Counted from the first letter of the stretch, positions 1-7,699 are shown. The stretch: 20,419 bases of DNA from an uncultured Lachnospiraceae bacterium (GCA_905197485.1 CAJJYZ010000039.1:1-20419), one strand, 5' to 3'. A program made the numbers and translations. Notes: generated by a model not told the origin, from the letters alone.

Positions 1-58
1 ATCCGGGGCAAATGTTTTACTTATTTTGGGACATTTTCAAAAATGCTTGACATACTTT

Positions 59-1294
59 TTATCGTTTTCTTCCGATTCGATAATCCATCTTCATTACATT
101 TGCAATGCTTCTCGTCAAAATATCTACGATATTGAATCCAAAAGCAATTGCGAGACATGTCACTACAAGCACAATCGTCTCATTGATTGCCATTGCCGGG
201 TCCTTACTTGCGAATCCATACATCATATAGAACAGATTCGGTCCGGGAATCAGCGGGAATACAGAGGCTGTCAAAAAGATGGTGGACGGCGCCTTGTTTA
301 CCCTTGACATAACAAATGCGTAGAACGCTACGAAAATCGCCGCAATCAATGTAGCCAGGAAATTACTTGGTGTAATCTCGAATACGACTACATAAATCCC
401 CCATGTGATAAAAGCTCCGATTCCGGAATACATAACCTGTCTTCCCCTGATTTTAAATACGAACGCAAAACCAACACAAGCAATCGTACAGGAAATAAGC
501 TGTATCGGGACGCTGTTATTCAACACATATCCTTCTGCGGAAATTCCATCCATCAAGAACATGGCGAGCGCCGTTCCACACGCGATTCCGGCAGCTCCCA
601 GAATCGAGTTCATGATGTTGATTGCTCCCGAAATATAGTCCTTCTGCAAAATCTCACGAATTCCGTTGGTTGTACTCAATCCACTGATTAACAGCATGAC
701 GATTCCAATCATAATTCGTTCCGGATGGCTTCCGATTCCGATACGAACCGCGCCGATAATAATAATTTCTGACAGGAAAGAAAGAATCAGATTGTACGCC
801 ATCATGTTCTCTTCCCGCTTACTCAGCCATCCACCTACAACCGCAATCATCAGCGATACGATGACCGCCACAATCGCATCTTCAAAGTTACATCCAAAGA
901 AGACTGCGAATCCCGTTCCTCCCATGATGGAAGCGATGTACTTCGTAAACCATCTCTGAGGCGGTCTGCTCAGCACTTCCTCATATCGTCTTCTAAGTTC
1001 CTTCTCATCCGGTGTGTTCTGGCACACGTATCTGCATAAATTATTCAAATAATCCAGACGGTCAAAGTGCATATCAAAAGATTCTATCTGACGTATCTGT
1101 GTGATAAACTCTCCTTCCGGCGTCTCCACTGTAATCTGAATATTGCTCGGTATGACAAAAACGTCATATTTCACAAATCCATACGCCTTACACATTCTGT
1201 AAAGGCTGTCCTCCAGTCTGAAGTTCTCCGCACCGCTTTTTAACATTGATTCCCCGATATCGAGAATCCCCTGCACAATTCTTGTATAGTCCAT
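59..1294 (-). CDS. ThrE-family threonine/serine exporter (fused two-domain form)
   Basis: A 411-residue membrane protein of the threonine/serine exporter family (ThrE; YjjP-like and YjjB-like halves fused). Seen: a polar N-terminal segment of about 115 residues containing the family-like stretch MLKSGAENFRLEDSL near the start and the basic RRRYEEVL region. About ten hydrophobic segments follow from residue 120 to 400. The fusion and length fit single-chain ThrE proteins, which export threonine and serine across the cytoplasmic membrane by proton-driven efflux; the substrate is inferred from the family. The ATG is preceded by AGGGGTG at good spacing. It follows the permease gene after a 78-bp gap holding its own promoter, so it can be expressed apart from the ABC operon. 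I see no clear terminator between its stop and the window start. Confidence 0.88.
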   Translation of the reverse strand: MDYTRIVQGILDIGESMLKSGAENFRLEDSLYRMCKAYGFVKYDVFVIPSNIQITVETPEGEFITQIRQIESFDMHFDRLDYLNNLCRYVCQNTPDEKELRRRYEEVLSRPPQRWFTKYIASIMGGTGFAVFFGCNFEDAIVAVIVSLMIAVVGGWLSKREENMMAYNLILSFLSEIIIIGAVRIGIGSHPERIMIGIVMLLISGLSTTNGIREILQKDYISGAINIMNSILGAAGIACGTALAMFLMDGISAEGYVLNNSVPIQLISCTIACVGFAFVFKIRGRQVMYSGIGAFITWGIYVVVFEITPSNFLATLIAAIFVAFYAFVMSRVNKAPSTIFLTASVFPLIPGPNLFYMMYGFASKDPAMAINETIVLVVTCLAIAFGFNIVDILTRSIANVMKMDYRIGRKR

Positions 1295-1329
1295 GTCGCA
1301 CCCCTCATCCTCTTTTGTTATCTGATGTT

Positions 1330-1357
1330 ATCTTATCATTGTTTTAGCAAAAGTCAA
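1330..1357 (-). promoter_or_regulatory. Sigma-A-type promoter for the ThrE-family gene
   Basis: On the minus strand TTGACT (1352-1357) and TAAGAT (1330-1335) are separated by 16 bp and lie about 35 bp upstream of the ATG at 1294. Both boxes match the vegetative consensus well. The promoter sits in the only spacer between the ABC permease gene and the exporter gene. Confidence 0.55.
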
Positions 1358-1372
1358 TACGGAAACATGCTT

Positions 1373-2425
1373 TTATTTATTTTCCCTCTTTCTCTCGATG
1401 TGAATATTCATGACAAGCGCAAAAGCAATCGTTCCATACGCCACGAAAGTCCTGAAATACTCGCCGAGAGAAACGTTATTGAATGCATTCTGTCCCGCAA
1501 GCGGCGAAAGCACGAAGAGCGTATGTAATAAAATCACTCCGAAGAACGCATTTCTTACATTCGCCTTCTTAATGCTTGCACCTCCCGCAAGAAGCGCCGC
1601 ACAGGCAAACTTTTCCGTATCCAGATGCTCTGTATACACATTCAGCGAACCAATATTCTGCAAATATACGAACTGTCCAAGCGCCGCGATAACCGTAGAC
1701 AGGATAATGACAGTCATTCTCGTCCTATCTACATCAATCCCGATATTCGCCGCCTTTTCATTGCTCATTCCAACCGCGCGCACCTTCTGTCCAAACCGGG
1801 TGTTCATCAGATAGAAAATAAATGCGCCGGTAAGTCCGATAATCGCGAGCAGCACCACCGATATTTTCGCATTGCCAATCGTAAACACTCCCAGATTATC
1901 AAACACTTCCTTGAACGTTTTCAAATCCAGCATATTCTTCACTCCGATTCCGGTTCCAAGCACCAGTTTCTCATTCTTCACCGGAATCACCGTTCCGAAT
2001 CCAGCCACGAAAATCAACTGATAAATATAGTTTGCCAGGAAGCCGATTACGATGGAAGTCACCATCTCTCTTCCCTTTACGATATTCATGAGTTTCCCTA
2101 CGAGAGCTCCGATAAGCGCAGCCACAATCAAGGCAATTATCAGCACAAGCGCCGCGCCTTTCCCACCCGTCACATTCATGTTCATGACAAAGATGAAAGA
2201 CGCCTGCGTCAGCATCGTACCTAATACTACCGCAAAGTTTAACCCCATCCCTGCTGTAATCGGGAGAATCAAGGCAAGGACAAGAATCACGTTTCGGATA
2301 AATCGAAGGGCAACCTGTTCCGTAAGGAATATCAGGCTAATCCCTGATAAAAAGAAACAGATGATACTAAATATGATAAAAGTAGACGGTACAATCATCT
2401 CTTCTTTCCATTTTAATTTTTTCAT
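1373..2425 (-). CDS. ABC transporter permease (second permease of the DUF3798 system)
   Basis: A 350-residue integral membrane protein with about nine hydrophobic segments, of the BPD_transp_2 type used by sugar/nucleoside ABC importers (compare RbsC, or the YufP/YufQ-type permease pairs). The cytoplasmic coupling loop is visible at GMSNEKAANIGIDVDRTR, followed by a VIILSTVIAALG helix, which is the usual ATPase contact in this family. It starts in an ATGA overlap with the preceding permease stop (4 bp), behind AGGAGG with 8-bp spacing, so the two are translationally coupled. It likely forms a heterodimeric channel with the 2422-3447 product. The substrate is unknown because the binding protein is of the uncharacterised DUF3798 family. 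The gene ends without an obvious hairpin terminator. Confidence 0.88.
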   Translation of the reverse strand: MKKLKWKEEMIVPSTFIIFSIICFFLSGISLIFLTEQVALRFIRNVILVLALILPITAGMGLNFAVVLGTMLTQASFIFVMNMNVTGGKGAALVLIIALIVAALIGALVGKLMNIVKGREMVTSIVIGFLANYIYQLIFVAGFGTVIPVKNEKLVLGTGIGVKNMLDLKTFKEVFDNLGVFTIGNAKISVVLLAIIGLTGAFIFYLMNTRFGQKVRAVGMSNEKAANIGIDVDRTRMTVIILSTVIAALGQFVYLQNIGSLNVYTEHLDTEKFACAALLAGGASIKKANVRNAFFGVILLHTLFVLSPLAGQNAFNNVSLGEYFRTFVAYGTIAFALVMNIHIERKRENK

Positions 2426-3447
2426 GATTCTTTCCTCCTTCCCTGTTTCAAGAACGCATACAGAATAATACCGTTTGTAATAATCATACGGACAATCTCT
2501 GACATCTGCGGAATCAGGATTGCGTTTGCAATCGGCGCTGACAGAAGATAAATTGTCTGGTATAAGTAAGTTCCAAGTACCGCGTGGAAAATACCCGCAC
2601 GTTTTCCAATACAGCCTCCGATTAGAATTGCGGAAACCGCCGGAAAACTATGGGAAAGCGGCGCATTATAAAGCTCCACGAATCCATACGTCTGCGCATA
2701 GACGCAGATTCCTGCCGCGCCAATGATAGTAGACAATATAATCGCAATCGTACGAATCTTATTAATCTTAATTCCGGACAACTGGCAAAACTTCTCATTT
2801 TCTCCGACAGCCAGCATTACCGTACCGTATTTCGTTTTGAAAAATCCGTAAATCAGAAGGCAGATGATAGCATAGAAGCCTAAAAGTCCAAGCGGAATCG
2901 TCACGCCTCCGATTTCAATGACTCCGATTTCATTCAATACGTTTCCAAAATACTTCTCCAGGCTGATTTTCGGGCGAAGACCGGTTCCCCCGACCGGATA
3001 CAGCATCTCCCTGTTCGTAAACGGGATAACCGTCCACACAAAGTTCATAATCGGGATAAAAGAATATCCGATGAAAATAGCCGCAATATCCTCTTTCCCT
3101 TTTACCTTATTCAGAATCCATGCATAGATAGCTCCAAGAATCACCGCAGGAATGACAGAAATCGCAATCGCTGCGAGGAATCCCGTCAATCCGGTAAGCC
3201 GCATCTGAATCGCCATACACATACCGAGAAGTCCTGCAACAATTCCAACCGGAAGTCCGAAGTTCATGCCGACTCCCGCATTAATCATCGGAATCATCGC
3301 TAAAACAAGCACACCGTTCATAACGAACTTGGTAAGCGAATCACTAATCAAATCCGGAATATTCAGTCCCAGTCCCCCTGCTGTTATGAACAGAAAAATC
3401 AAAAATGCGGTAATAATCACCTGTGGAAGTTTGATTCTATTCTTCAT
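2422..3447 (-). CDS. ABC transporter permease (first permease of the DUF3798 system)
   Basis: A 341-residue membrane protein of the same BPD_transp_2 type as its neighbour. It has about nine to ten hydrophobic segments and a coupling loop at GENEKFCQLSGIKINKIR followed by IAIILSTIIGAAG. The frame is open upstream to 3543, but I place the start at the ATG at 3447 (MKNRIKLPQ). That codon has a perfect AGGAGG six bases upstream, and the upstream extension is arginine-rich and lies wholly inside the ATPase gene. With this start the gene overlaps the ATPase stop by 11 bp and the next permease by 4 bp, which points to tight translational coupling. It presumably pairs with the 1373-2425 product to form the transmembrane channel. 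Confidence 0.88.
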   Translation of the reverse strand: MKNRIKLPQVIITAFLIFLFITAGGLGLNIPDLISDSLTKFVMNGVLVLAMIPMINAGVGMNFGLPVGIVAGLLGMCMAIQMRLTGLTGFLAAIAISVIPAVILGAIYAWILNKVKGKEDIAAIFIGYSFIPIMNFVWTVIPFTNREMLYPVGGTGLRPKISLEKYFGNVLNEIGVIEIGGVTIPLGLLGFYAIICLLIYGFFKTKYGTVMLAVGENEKFCQLSGIKINKIRTIAIILSTIIGAAGICVYAQTYGFVELYNAPLSHSFPAVSAILIGGCIGKRAGIFHAVLGTYLYQTIYLLSAPIANAILIPQMSEIVRMIITNGIILYAFLKQGRRKES

Positions 3448-5017
3448 CCTGCACCTCCTCGCCTGTATATGCCAAAGCGAATTTTTCTTCCTTCGCCTGC
3501 GGAGAAAGGATTCCTGATATCTTTCCTTCACAGAACACGACAATCCGGTCGCTGATACGCTTCAATTCTTCTAACTCGCTGGACGCTACCACCAATGTAG
3601 TCCCACGTTCCTCGTTCATCTTCACAAGCGTATCCAGTATCTTCTCTTTCGCCCCGATGTCAACTCCTCGTGTCGGCTCCATGATAAATAAAACATCCGG
3701 TTCCGCCGCTATCGCTCTTGCGATACACACCTTCTGTTGGTTTCCTCCGCTCAATTCTCTCGTATATTGAGATGGATTCTCACACTTGATTTCTAACCGC
3801 TCTATCTGCTCCTTCACATACGCATCCATCGCCTGATTATCCCGTACCGCTAATTTCCCGAATAATGTCTTCTGGAATCTGTTCTTCCCGTAGAATCCGG
3901 AAAATATAATGTTTTCTTTAATCGAATGTTCCAGAAGAAGCCCCATATTCTTTCTGTCATCCGGCAAGAGAAAGATTCCTTTCTGAATGACTTCTCTCGT
4001 CTTGCCAACATCCAGTTCCTCTTCTTTATACATCACTTTCCCTGAAACCGGATACATTCCCATGACTCCATATCCGACCGCTAACTTTCCATGACCGGAC
4101 AAACTGGTCAGCCCGAGAATTTCTCCTTTTTTCACACTCAGATTGATTCCGCACAGCATTTCTCCCGGCATGTCTACCGAGAAATCGCAAAACTCCAGAA
4201 TCGCCTTTTCTTCTGATTTTCGCGGCACTCTCTCCACCGTCTGCACATCGTATCCAATCATATCCGCAGCCAGTTTTCGAATCGATAACTCGTCTTTTTC
4301 ATAAGATGAAATCACGTCTCCGTCCCGAATCACCGTCACGTTATCGCACACCTCGCAAATCTCATGAAGTCGATGTGTACAGAAAAGTATCGACGTTCCT
4401 GCTTTTGCCAGTTCTTTCATCACCTTCAAAAGCTTATTCGCATCCTCTTCATTCAGTACTGCCGTCGGCTCATCCAAAATCAAAAACTTCAAATCTTGCT
4501 TGTTCACTTCTCGCGCAATCTCGACAAACTGCTTCGCATTCACCGAAATATTTTTGACAAGATAAGAACTATCAATTTGAAATCCAAGCTGCGCTAACGT
4601 TCTCTTCGCATCTTCCTCATCTTTCTTTCTCTCGATATAAGAAAGTTCAGAGCCAAGAATCTTTCCCGCTACAGGGGAAGTGTGTTCCCTTGTCAACTTG
4701 ATGTTCTCTGTTACCGACATATCCGGAATCAGCATAAATTCCTGATGAATCATTCCGATTCCCATCTTGACCGCTTCTTTCGGAGAACGAATCTTCATCT
4801 GTTTTCCTTCAAACAGCACTTCTCCCTCATAACCGCCCGTTTCTTCTATGACAGAGTTCCCGAACAAAATATTCATCAGCGTGCTTTTTCCGGAGCCGTT
4901 CGCCCCCACAATTCCATGGATTTCTCCTCTTTTTACAGATAAATCTACATGATTCAGCACTCGATTTTGTCCGAAATATTTTGTAAGATTCTTCACCTGT
5001 AATACGTACTCTCCCAT
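3437..5017 (-). CDS. Duplicated ABC transporter ATPase (RbsA/MglA/YufO-type)
   Basis: A 526-residue protein with two nucleotide-binding domains in tandem, as in ribose, galactose and nucleoside importers. Domain 1: Walker A GANGSGKST at 38-46, Q-loop HQE at 91-93, Walker B ending LDEP at 181-184. Its signature region reads ISVNAKQ (157-163) instead of an LSxGxxQ motif. Domain 2: degenerate Walker A region GLTSLSGHGKL (302-312), a perfect LSGGNQ signature at 422-427, and a Walker B reading LFIMEP, so the usual Asp before the catalytic Glu is Met446. One complete ATP site could form from the domain 1 Walker motifs and the domain 2 signature, with the other site degenerate; this is inference from the family's asymmetric design. 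A GGAGG site precedes the ATG. The gene lies between the DUF3798 lipoprotein and permease genes and powers that importer. Confidence 0.92.
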   Translation of the reverse strand: MGEYVLQVKNLTKYFGQNRVLNHVDLSVKRGEIHGIVGANGSGKSTLMNILFGNSVIEETGGYEGEVLFEGKQMKIRSPKEAVKMGIGMIHQEFMLIPDMSVTENIKLTREHTSPVAGKILGSELSYIERKKDEEDAKRTLAQLGFQIDSSYLVKNISVNAKQFVEIAREVNKQDLKFLILDEPTAVLNEEDANKLLKVMKELAKAGTSILFCTHRLHEICEVCDNVTVIRDGDVISSYEKDELSIRKLAADMIGYDVQTVERVPRKSEEKAILEFCDFSVDMPGEMLCGINLSVKKGEILGLTSLSGHGKLAVGYGVMGMYPVSGKVMYKEEELDVGKTREVIQKGIFLLPDDRKNMGLLLEHSIKENIIFSGFYGKNRFQKTLFGKLAVRDNQAMDAYVKEQIERLEIKCENPSQYTRELSGGNQQKVCIARAIAAEPDVLFIMEPTRGVDIGAKEKILDTLVKMNEERGTTLVVASSELEELKRISDRIVVFCEGKISGILSPQAKEEKFALAYTGEEVQDEE

Positions 5018-5035
5018 TTCACTCCTCCTTTCGTC

Positions 5036-5068
5036 ATAAAAAGCGGAGAATTGTTACATCCTCCGCTT
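5036..5068 (-). terminator. Intra-operon hairpin with short U-run (attenuator or mRNA stabiliser)
   Basis: On the minus strand an 8-bp perfect stem (arms 5061-5068 and 5041-5048, AAGCGGAG/CTCCGCTT) encloses a 12-nt loop and is followed by TTTTT. It starts six bases after the lipoprotein stop codon and lies before the ATPase ribosome binding site. This placement is typical of binding-protein operons, where it lowers downstream transcription or protects the upstream mRNA. It is probably partial rather than absolute, since I see no new promoter in the 56-bp gap. Confidence 0.6.
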
Positions 5069-5073
5069 CTATC

Positions 5074-6225
5074 TTAGTAATAAATAGATTCCATAATAAA
5101 CATGTAGTAGTTTTCGTAGTCTCCATACTGCTGGAAGTCTACTTCCAAACCGAATTTATCCTGCGCAAGTTTTCCGAGCGCTTCGCCGTTCTTCGGGTCA
5201 AAATCCGGATTGTTAATCATTTCCATCGCCATCTCTACACCATATTTTGGTAAGAACATTGTTGTGGAAATCGGCCATCCTGATAACTTACCTTTCATGC
5301 CCTGTGCATCTACTTTTTCTGCAATCATCTTGTTGATTAAGTCAAAGTCTGCTGCGTCTTCTTCTGCAATCTCAAGTCCTAAGACTGTTGGGTAAGCCTG
5401 TGTAGGTGTTGGACAGCACTGCTCTGCTACCATGAATTTTAACTCTAAAGCTTTCTCAATAATTACATCGTACATCGGACAGTTTGTTCCAAAAATGTTT
5501 GTATCCACACCATATTTTTCAATCTGTCTCGGAATATCTTCCTGAAGGAACTGCTGCATTGCCTCCGGTCCGTTTCCTGTCTGTGGGTCCGGTGTAATGA
5601 TTTCTACAAATTCCATTCCTAACTTCTCACATGTCTCTTTCATCTTGTCTCTTCTTGCAGAGATTGTCGGTTTTGCAAGATGTGTCGGGAAAGAGTAGTG
5701 AATGAATGTCTTCGCACCCATCTCGTGTGCTTTTGTAGGGATTGTCTCACCTCTTCTGATTGCATCCATGTCAAGGTTCATATCAATGTACTCTGACATC
5801 ATATCCGGCTCATCATAAACTGCAGATGATACAGTGATGATATCCGGATTTTTCTCTTTAATCTGCTGGAAAGCAGGAATCAATCCTGACTGTCCGGAAG
5901 ATACAACAACAGCTTTCATAAGCGGGTCGTCTGCTGCTGATACGATTGTACTGATACATCCTTCGATTTCTGTATCGAATTTCTCCGGCAATACAAGATG
6001 TTTTACGATATCCGGATACTGTTCTACAAGCTGCTCACCTGCGCGGTATTCGTCTTCACTTACAGATAATGTAGGTGTTACGATTGCAATGTGATACTCA
6101 TCTTTTTTCTCTTCTTTTGATTCTGTTTTCTTCGGCTCTTCTTTTTTCTCTGCGCTTCCGCATCCTGCAAAGACAGATGTCGCGAAGACAGCAAGAGCCA
6201 TGATTACTGCTAATTTCTTCTTCAT
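5074..6225 (-). CDS. DUF3798 substrate-binding lipoprotein of an ABC importer
   Basis: A 383-residue secreted lipoprotein. The N-terminus MKKKLAVIMALAVF is a signal peptide and FAGC places the lipidated cysteine at residue 22. A charged Glu/Lys/Ser linker follows to about residue 43. The rest resembles a periplasmic-binding-protein fold with alternating beta strands (YHIAIVTPT, MKAVVVSSGQ) and carries the DUF3798 family look (QTGNGPEAMQQF, EQCCPTPTQAYP). Its job is to capture an extracellular solute for the ATPase and two permeases encoded next. The solute is not known for this family; the partners resemble nucleoside or sugar importers. Start: AAGGAGG five bases before the ATG. It is the first gene of the operon, behind a strong promoter, and is separated from the ATPase gene by a hairpin that probably sets a high binding-protein ratio. 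Confidence 0.88.
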   Translation of the reverse strand: MKKKLAVIMALAVFATSVFAGCGSAEKKEEPKKTESKEEKKDEYHIAIVTPTLSVSEDEYRAGEQLVEQYPDIVKHLVLPEKFDTEIEGCISTIVSAADDPLMKAVVVSSGQSGLIPAFQQIKEKNPDIITVSSAVYDEPDMMSEYIDMNLDMDAIRRGETIPTKAHEMGAKTFIHYSFPTHLAKPTISARRDKMKETCEKLGMEFVEIITPDPQTGNGPEAMQQFLQEDIPRQIEKYGVDTNIFGTNCPMYDVIIEKALELKFMVAEQCCPTPTQAYPTVLGLEIAEEDAADFDLINKMIAEKVDAQGMKGKLSGWPISTTMFLPKYGVEMAMEMINNPDFDPKNGEALGKLAQDKFGLEVDFQQYGDYENYYMFIMESIYY

Positions 6226-6258
6226 GTTTTCCTCCTTATTTCCTCCTGATAATACCTT

Positions 6259-6283
6259 TGTCCGGACTCTCCATGTCCGAACA
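6259..6283 (-). promoter_or_regulatory. Hairpin at the 5' end of the DUF3798 operon leader
   Basis: A 9-bp stem with one G-U pair on the minus strand (arms 6275-6283 and 6259-6267, 7-nt loop) lies directly at the predicted transcription start and about 33 bp before the lipoprotein ATG. No U-run follows, so it is not a terminator. It may stabilise the 5' end or act as a protein-binding site. Confidence 0.4.
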
Positions 6284-6291
6284 TCATTTTT

Positions 6292-6320
6292 ATAATACGT
6301 ATCTCCTTACCGAAAGTCAA
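6292..6320 (-). promoter_or_regulatory. Sigma-A-type promoter for the DUF3798 ABC operon
   Basis: On the minus strand TTGACT (6315-6320) and TATTAT (6292-6297) have ideal 17-bp spacing. The predicted start is near 6285, giving a leader of about 60 nt before the lipoprotein ATG at 6225. Two inverted repeats lie upstream of the -35 box: 6345-6364 (GATAAT/ATTATC) and 6381-6393 (ACAGGA/TCCTGT). Either could be a regulator site. Confidence 0.7.
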
Positions 6321-6401
6321 ATAGATATTTTTAATATACTTATAGATAATACCTATATATTATCAGGAAAATCGAGGAACACAGGAATCCTGTAATTGAA
6401 A

Positions 6402-6440
6402 GAAAAAACTGTACACAGTTTTGAGGCTATGTACAGTCTT
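6402..6440 (-). terminator. Rho-independent terminator after rplA
   Basis: An 8-bp perfect stem (ACTGTACA/TGTACAGT; arms 6408-6415 and 6430-6437) with a 14-nt loop is followed on the minus strand by a run of six T. It lies about 26 bp after the rplA stop, closing the rpmG-secE-nusG-rplK-rplA operon. The plus-strand side also has T residues, so it could work in both directions. Confidence 0.7.
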
Positions 6441-6465
6441 TTTATTTATCACGTTATGCGAATAA

Positions 6466-7158
6466 TTAAGCTAATTTAGCTGGGTTAATCTTAACGCCAG
6501 GTCCCATTGTAGATGTTAAAGTAACGCTTCTTAAGTACTGTCCTTTAACAGCTGCCGGTTTAGCTTTATTGATTGCATCAATAAGCGTCTGGAAGTTGTC
6601 CGCTAACTGCTCCTCTGTGAAAGAAGCTTTTCCAATTGGCACATGGATAATGTTTGTTTTATCTAATCTGTACTCAATCTTACCAGCTTTGATATCAGCG
6701 ATAGCTTTTGTTACGTCCATAGTAACTGTTCCAGCTTTCGGGTTTGGCATTAATCCTTTTGGTCCGAGTACACGTCCAAGACGACCAACAACACCCATCA
6801 TATCTGGTGTAGCAACAACAACGTCAAATTCAAACCATCCTTCGTTCTGAATCTTCGGAATTAATTCTTCTGCTCCAACGTAATCTGCTCCTGCTGCCTG
6901 AGCTTCTTCTGCTTTAGCACCTTTTGCAAATACTAAGATACGAACTTTTTTACCTGTTCCATGTGGTAATACAACAGCACCACGAATCTGCTGGTCTGCG
7001 TGACGTCCGTCACAACCTGTTCTGATATGAGCTTCGATTGTTTCATCGAATTTTGCTACTGCTGTTTTTTTCACTAATTCGATTGCTTCTGCTTTATCGT
7101 AAAGATTTCCTCTGTCGATTGATTTAGCAGCTTCTACGTATTTCTTTCCTCTTTTCAT
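6466..7158 (-). CDS. rplA: 50S ribosomal protein L1
   Basis: A 230-residue protein of normal length for bacterial L1, with the family start MKRGKKYVEAAKSIDRGNLY, the central GPKGLMPNPKAGTVT loop and the C-terminal strand ending in TMGPGVKINPAKLA. L1 binds 23S rRNA at the mobile L1 stalk, helps move deacylated tRNA out of the E site, and in many bacteria represses translation of its own L11-L1 mRNA. The ATG has AGGAGG eight bases upstream. The gene is last in the operon, 62 bp after rplK, and the spacer contains an L1-site mimic. A terminator follows directly and rplJ-rplL are absent from the expected downstream position. Confidence 0.98.
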   Translation of the reverse strand: MKRGKKYVEAAKSIDRGNLYDKAEAIELVKKTAVAKFDETIEAHIRTGCDGRHADQQIRGAVVLPHGTGKKVRILVFAKGAKAEEAQAAGADYVGAEELIPKIQNEGWFEFDVVVATPDMMGVVGRLGRVLGPKGLMPNPKAGTVTMDVTKAIADIKAGKIEYRLDKTNIIHVPIGKASFTEEQLADNFQTLIDAINKAKPAAVKGQYLRSVTLTSTMGPGVKINPAKLA

Positions 7159-7173
7159 TTCAATAACCTCCTA

Positions 7174-7202
7174 GTGGTAATATCGGGAGCGAGCCCTCCC
7201 AC
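7174..7202 (-). promoter_or_regulatory. Candidate L1-binding mRNA element upstream of rplA
   Basis: On the minus strand the element begins GTGGGAGGG, has a short CTCG turn and CTCCC, and ends TTACCAC, so GTGG and CCAC close a stem around an asymmetric internal loop. The pieces match the L1-stalk binding site of 23S rRNA, which from memory of the E. coli sequence has GUGGGAGGC on one side and AAAUACCAC on the other. It abuts the rplA ribosome binding site, so a bound L1 would block initiation. A near copy precedes rplK. Confidence 0.65.
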
Positions 7203-7220
7203 GTTAAATGTTTCCAATGA

Positions 7221-7646
7221 CTACTCTGCTACTTTAACACCCATACTTCTGCATGTACCTTCAATCATGCTCATAGCTGCTTCGATGCTTGCAGCGTTTA
7301 AGTCAGGCATCTTCATTTCTGCGATTTCTTTTACCTGTTCTTTTGTAATTGTAGCAACTTTGTTCTTGTTTGGAACACCTGAACCAGATTTAATCTTACA
7401 TGCTTTCTTAATAAGAACTGCTGCTGGTGGTGTCTTTGTAACGAAGCTGAAGCTTCTGTCACTGTAAACTGTGATTACAACAGGAATGATTAAGTCACCC
7501 TGGTCTGCTGTTCTTGCGTTGAACTGTTTTGTAAATTCAACGATGTTTACACCATGCTGACCAAGAGCCGGTCCAACTGGTGGTGCCGGAGTTGCTTTTC
7601 CAGCAGGAATCTGTAATTTAATATAACCTTGTACTTTTTTTGCCAT
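7221..7646 (-). CDS. rplK: 50S ribosomal protein L11
   Basis: A 141-residue protein of standard length. The N-terminal domain has the invariant PPVGPALGQHGVNI stretch (about residues 21-34) and the C-terminal RNA-binding domain shows SGSGVPNKNKVATIT and the end GTCRSMGVKV. L11 binds the GTPase-associated centre of 23S rRNA, where it is needed for factor function and for RelA activation in stringent control. AAGGAGG lies seven bases upstream of the ATG. The gene follows nusG after 53 bp; the spacer contains the first of two L1-site mimics, consistent with feedback by L1 on both ribosomal genes. Confidence 0.98.
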   Translation of the reverse strand: MAKKVQGYIKLQIPAGKATPAPPVGPALGQHGVNIVEFTKQFNARTADQGDLIIPVVITVYSDRSFSFVTKTPPAAVLIKKACKIKSGSGVPNKNKVATITKEQVKEIAEMKMPDLNAASIEAAMSMIEGTCRSMGVKVAE

Positions 7647-7662
7647 TTTTGTGTACCTCCTT

Positions 7663-7690
7663 GTGGTATTTGCGGGGATTTCCCTCCCAC
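7663..7690 (-). promoter_or_regulatory. Candidate L1-binding mRNA element upstream of rplK
   Basis: On the minus strand the element reads GTGGGAGGG, a short AAAT turn, CCCC, then CAAATACCAC. GTGG pairs with CCAC and GGG with CCC around an asymmetric internal loop, copying the core of the 23S rRNA L1 site. It ends directly before the rplK AAGGAGG. Compared with the element at 7174-7202, the closing stem and the GGGAGGG side are the same while loop bases differ, which suggests selection on structure. Confidence 0.65.
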
Positions 7691-7699
7691 TTATTCTTG

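Noticed and set aside
46..66. Plus-strand TTGACA near the left edge as a promoter
   Set aside because: No matching -10 box at 16-18 bp and no plus-strand gene follows.
3448..3543. N-terminal extension of the first permease
   Set aside because: The 32 extra codons lie inside the ATPase gene, are rich in Arg and Lys, and the ATG at 3447 has a perfect AGGAGG.
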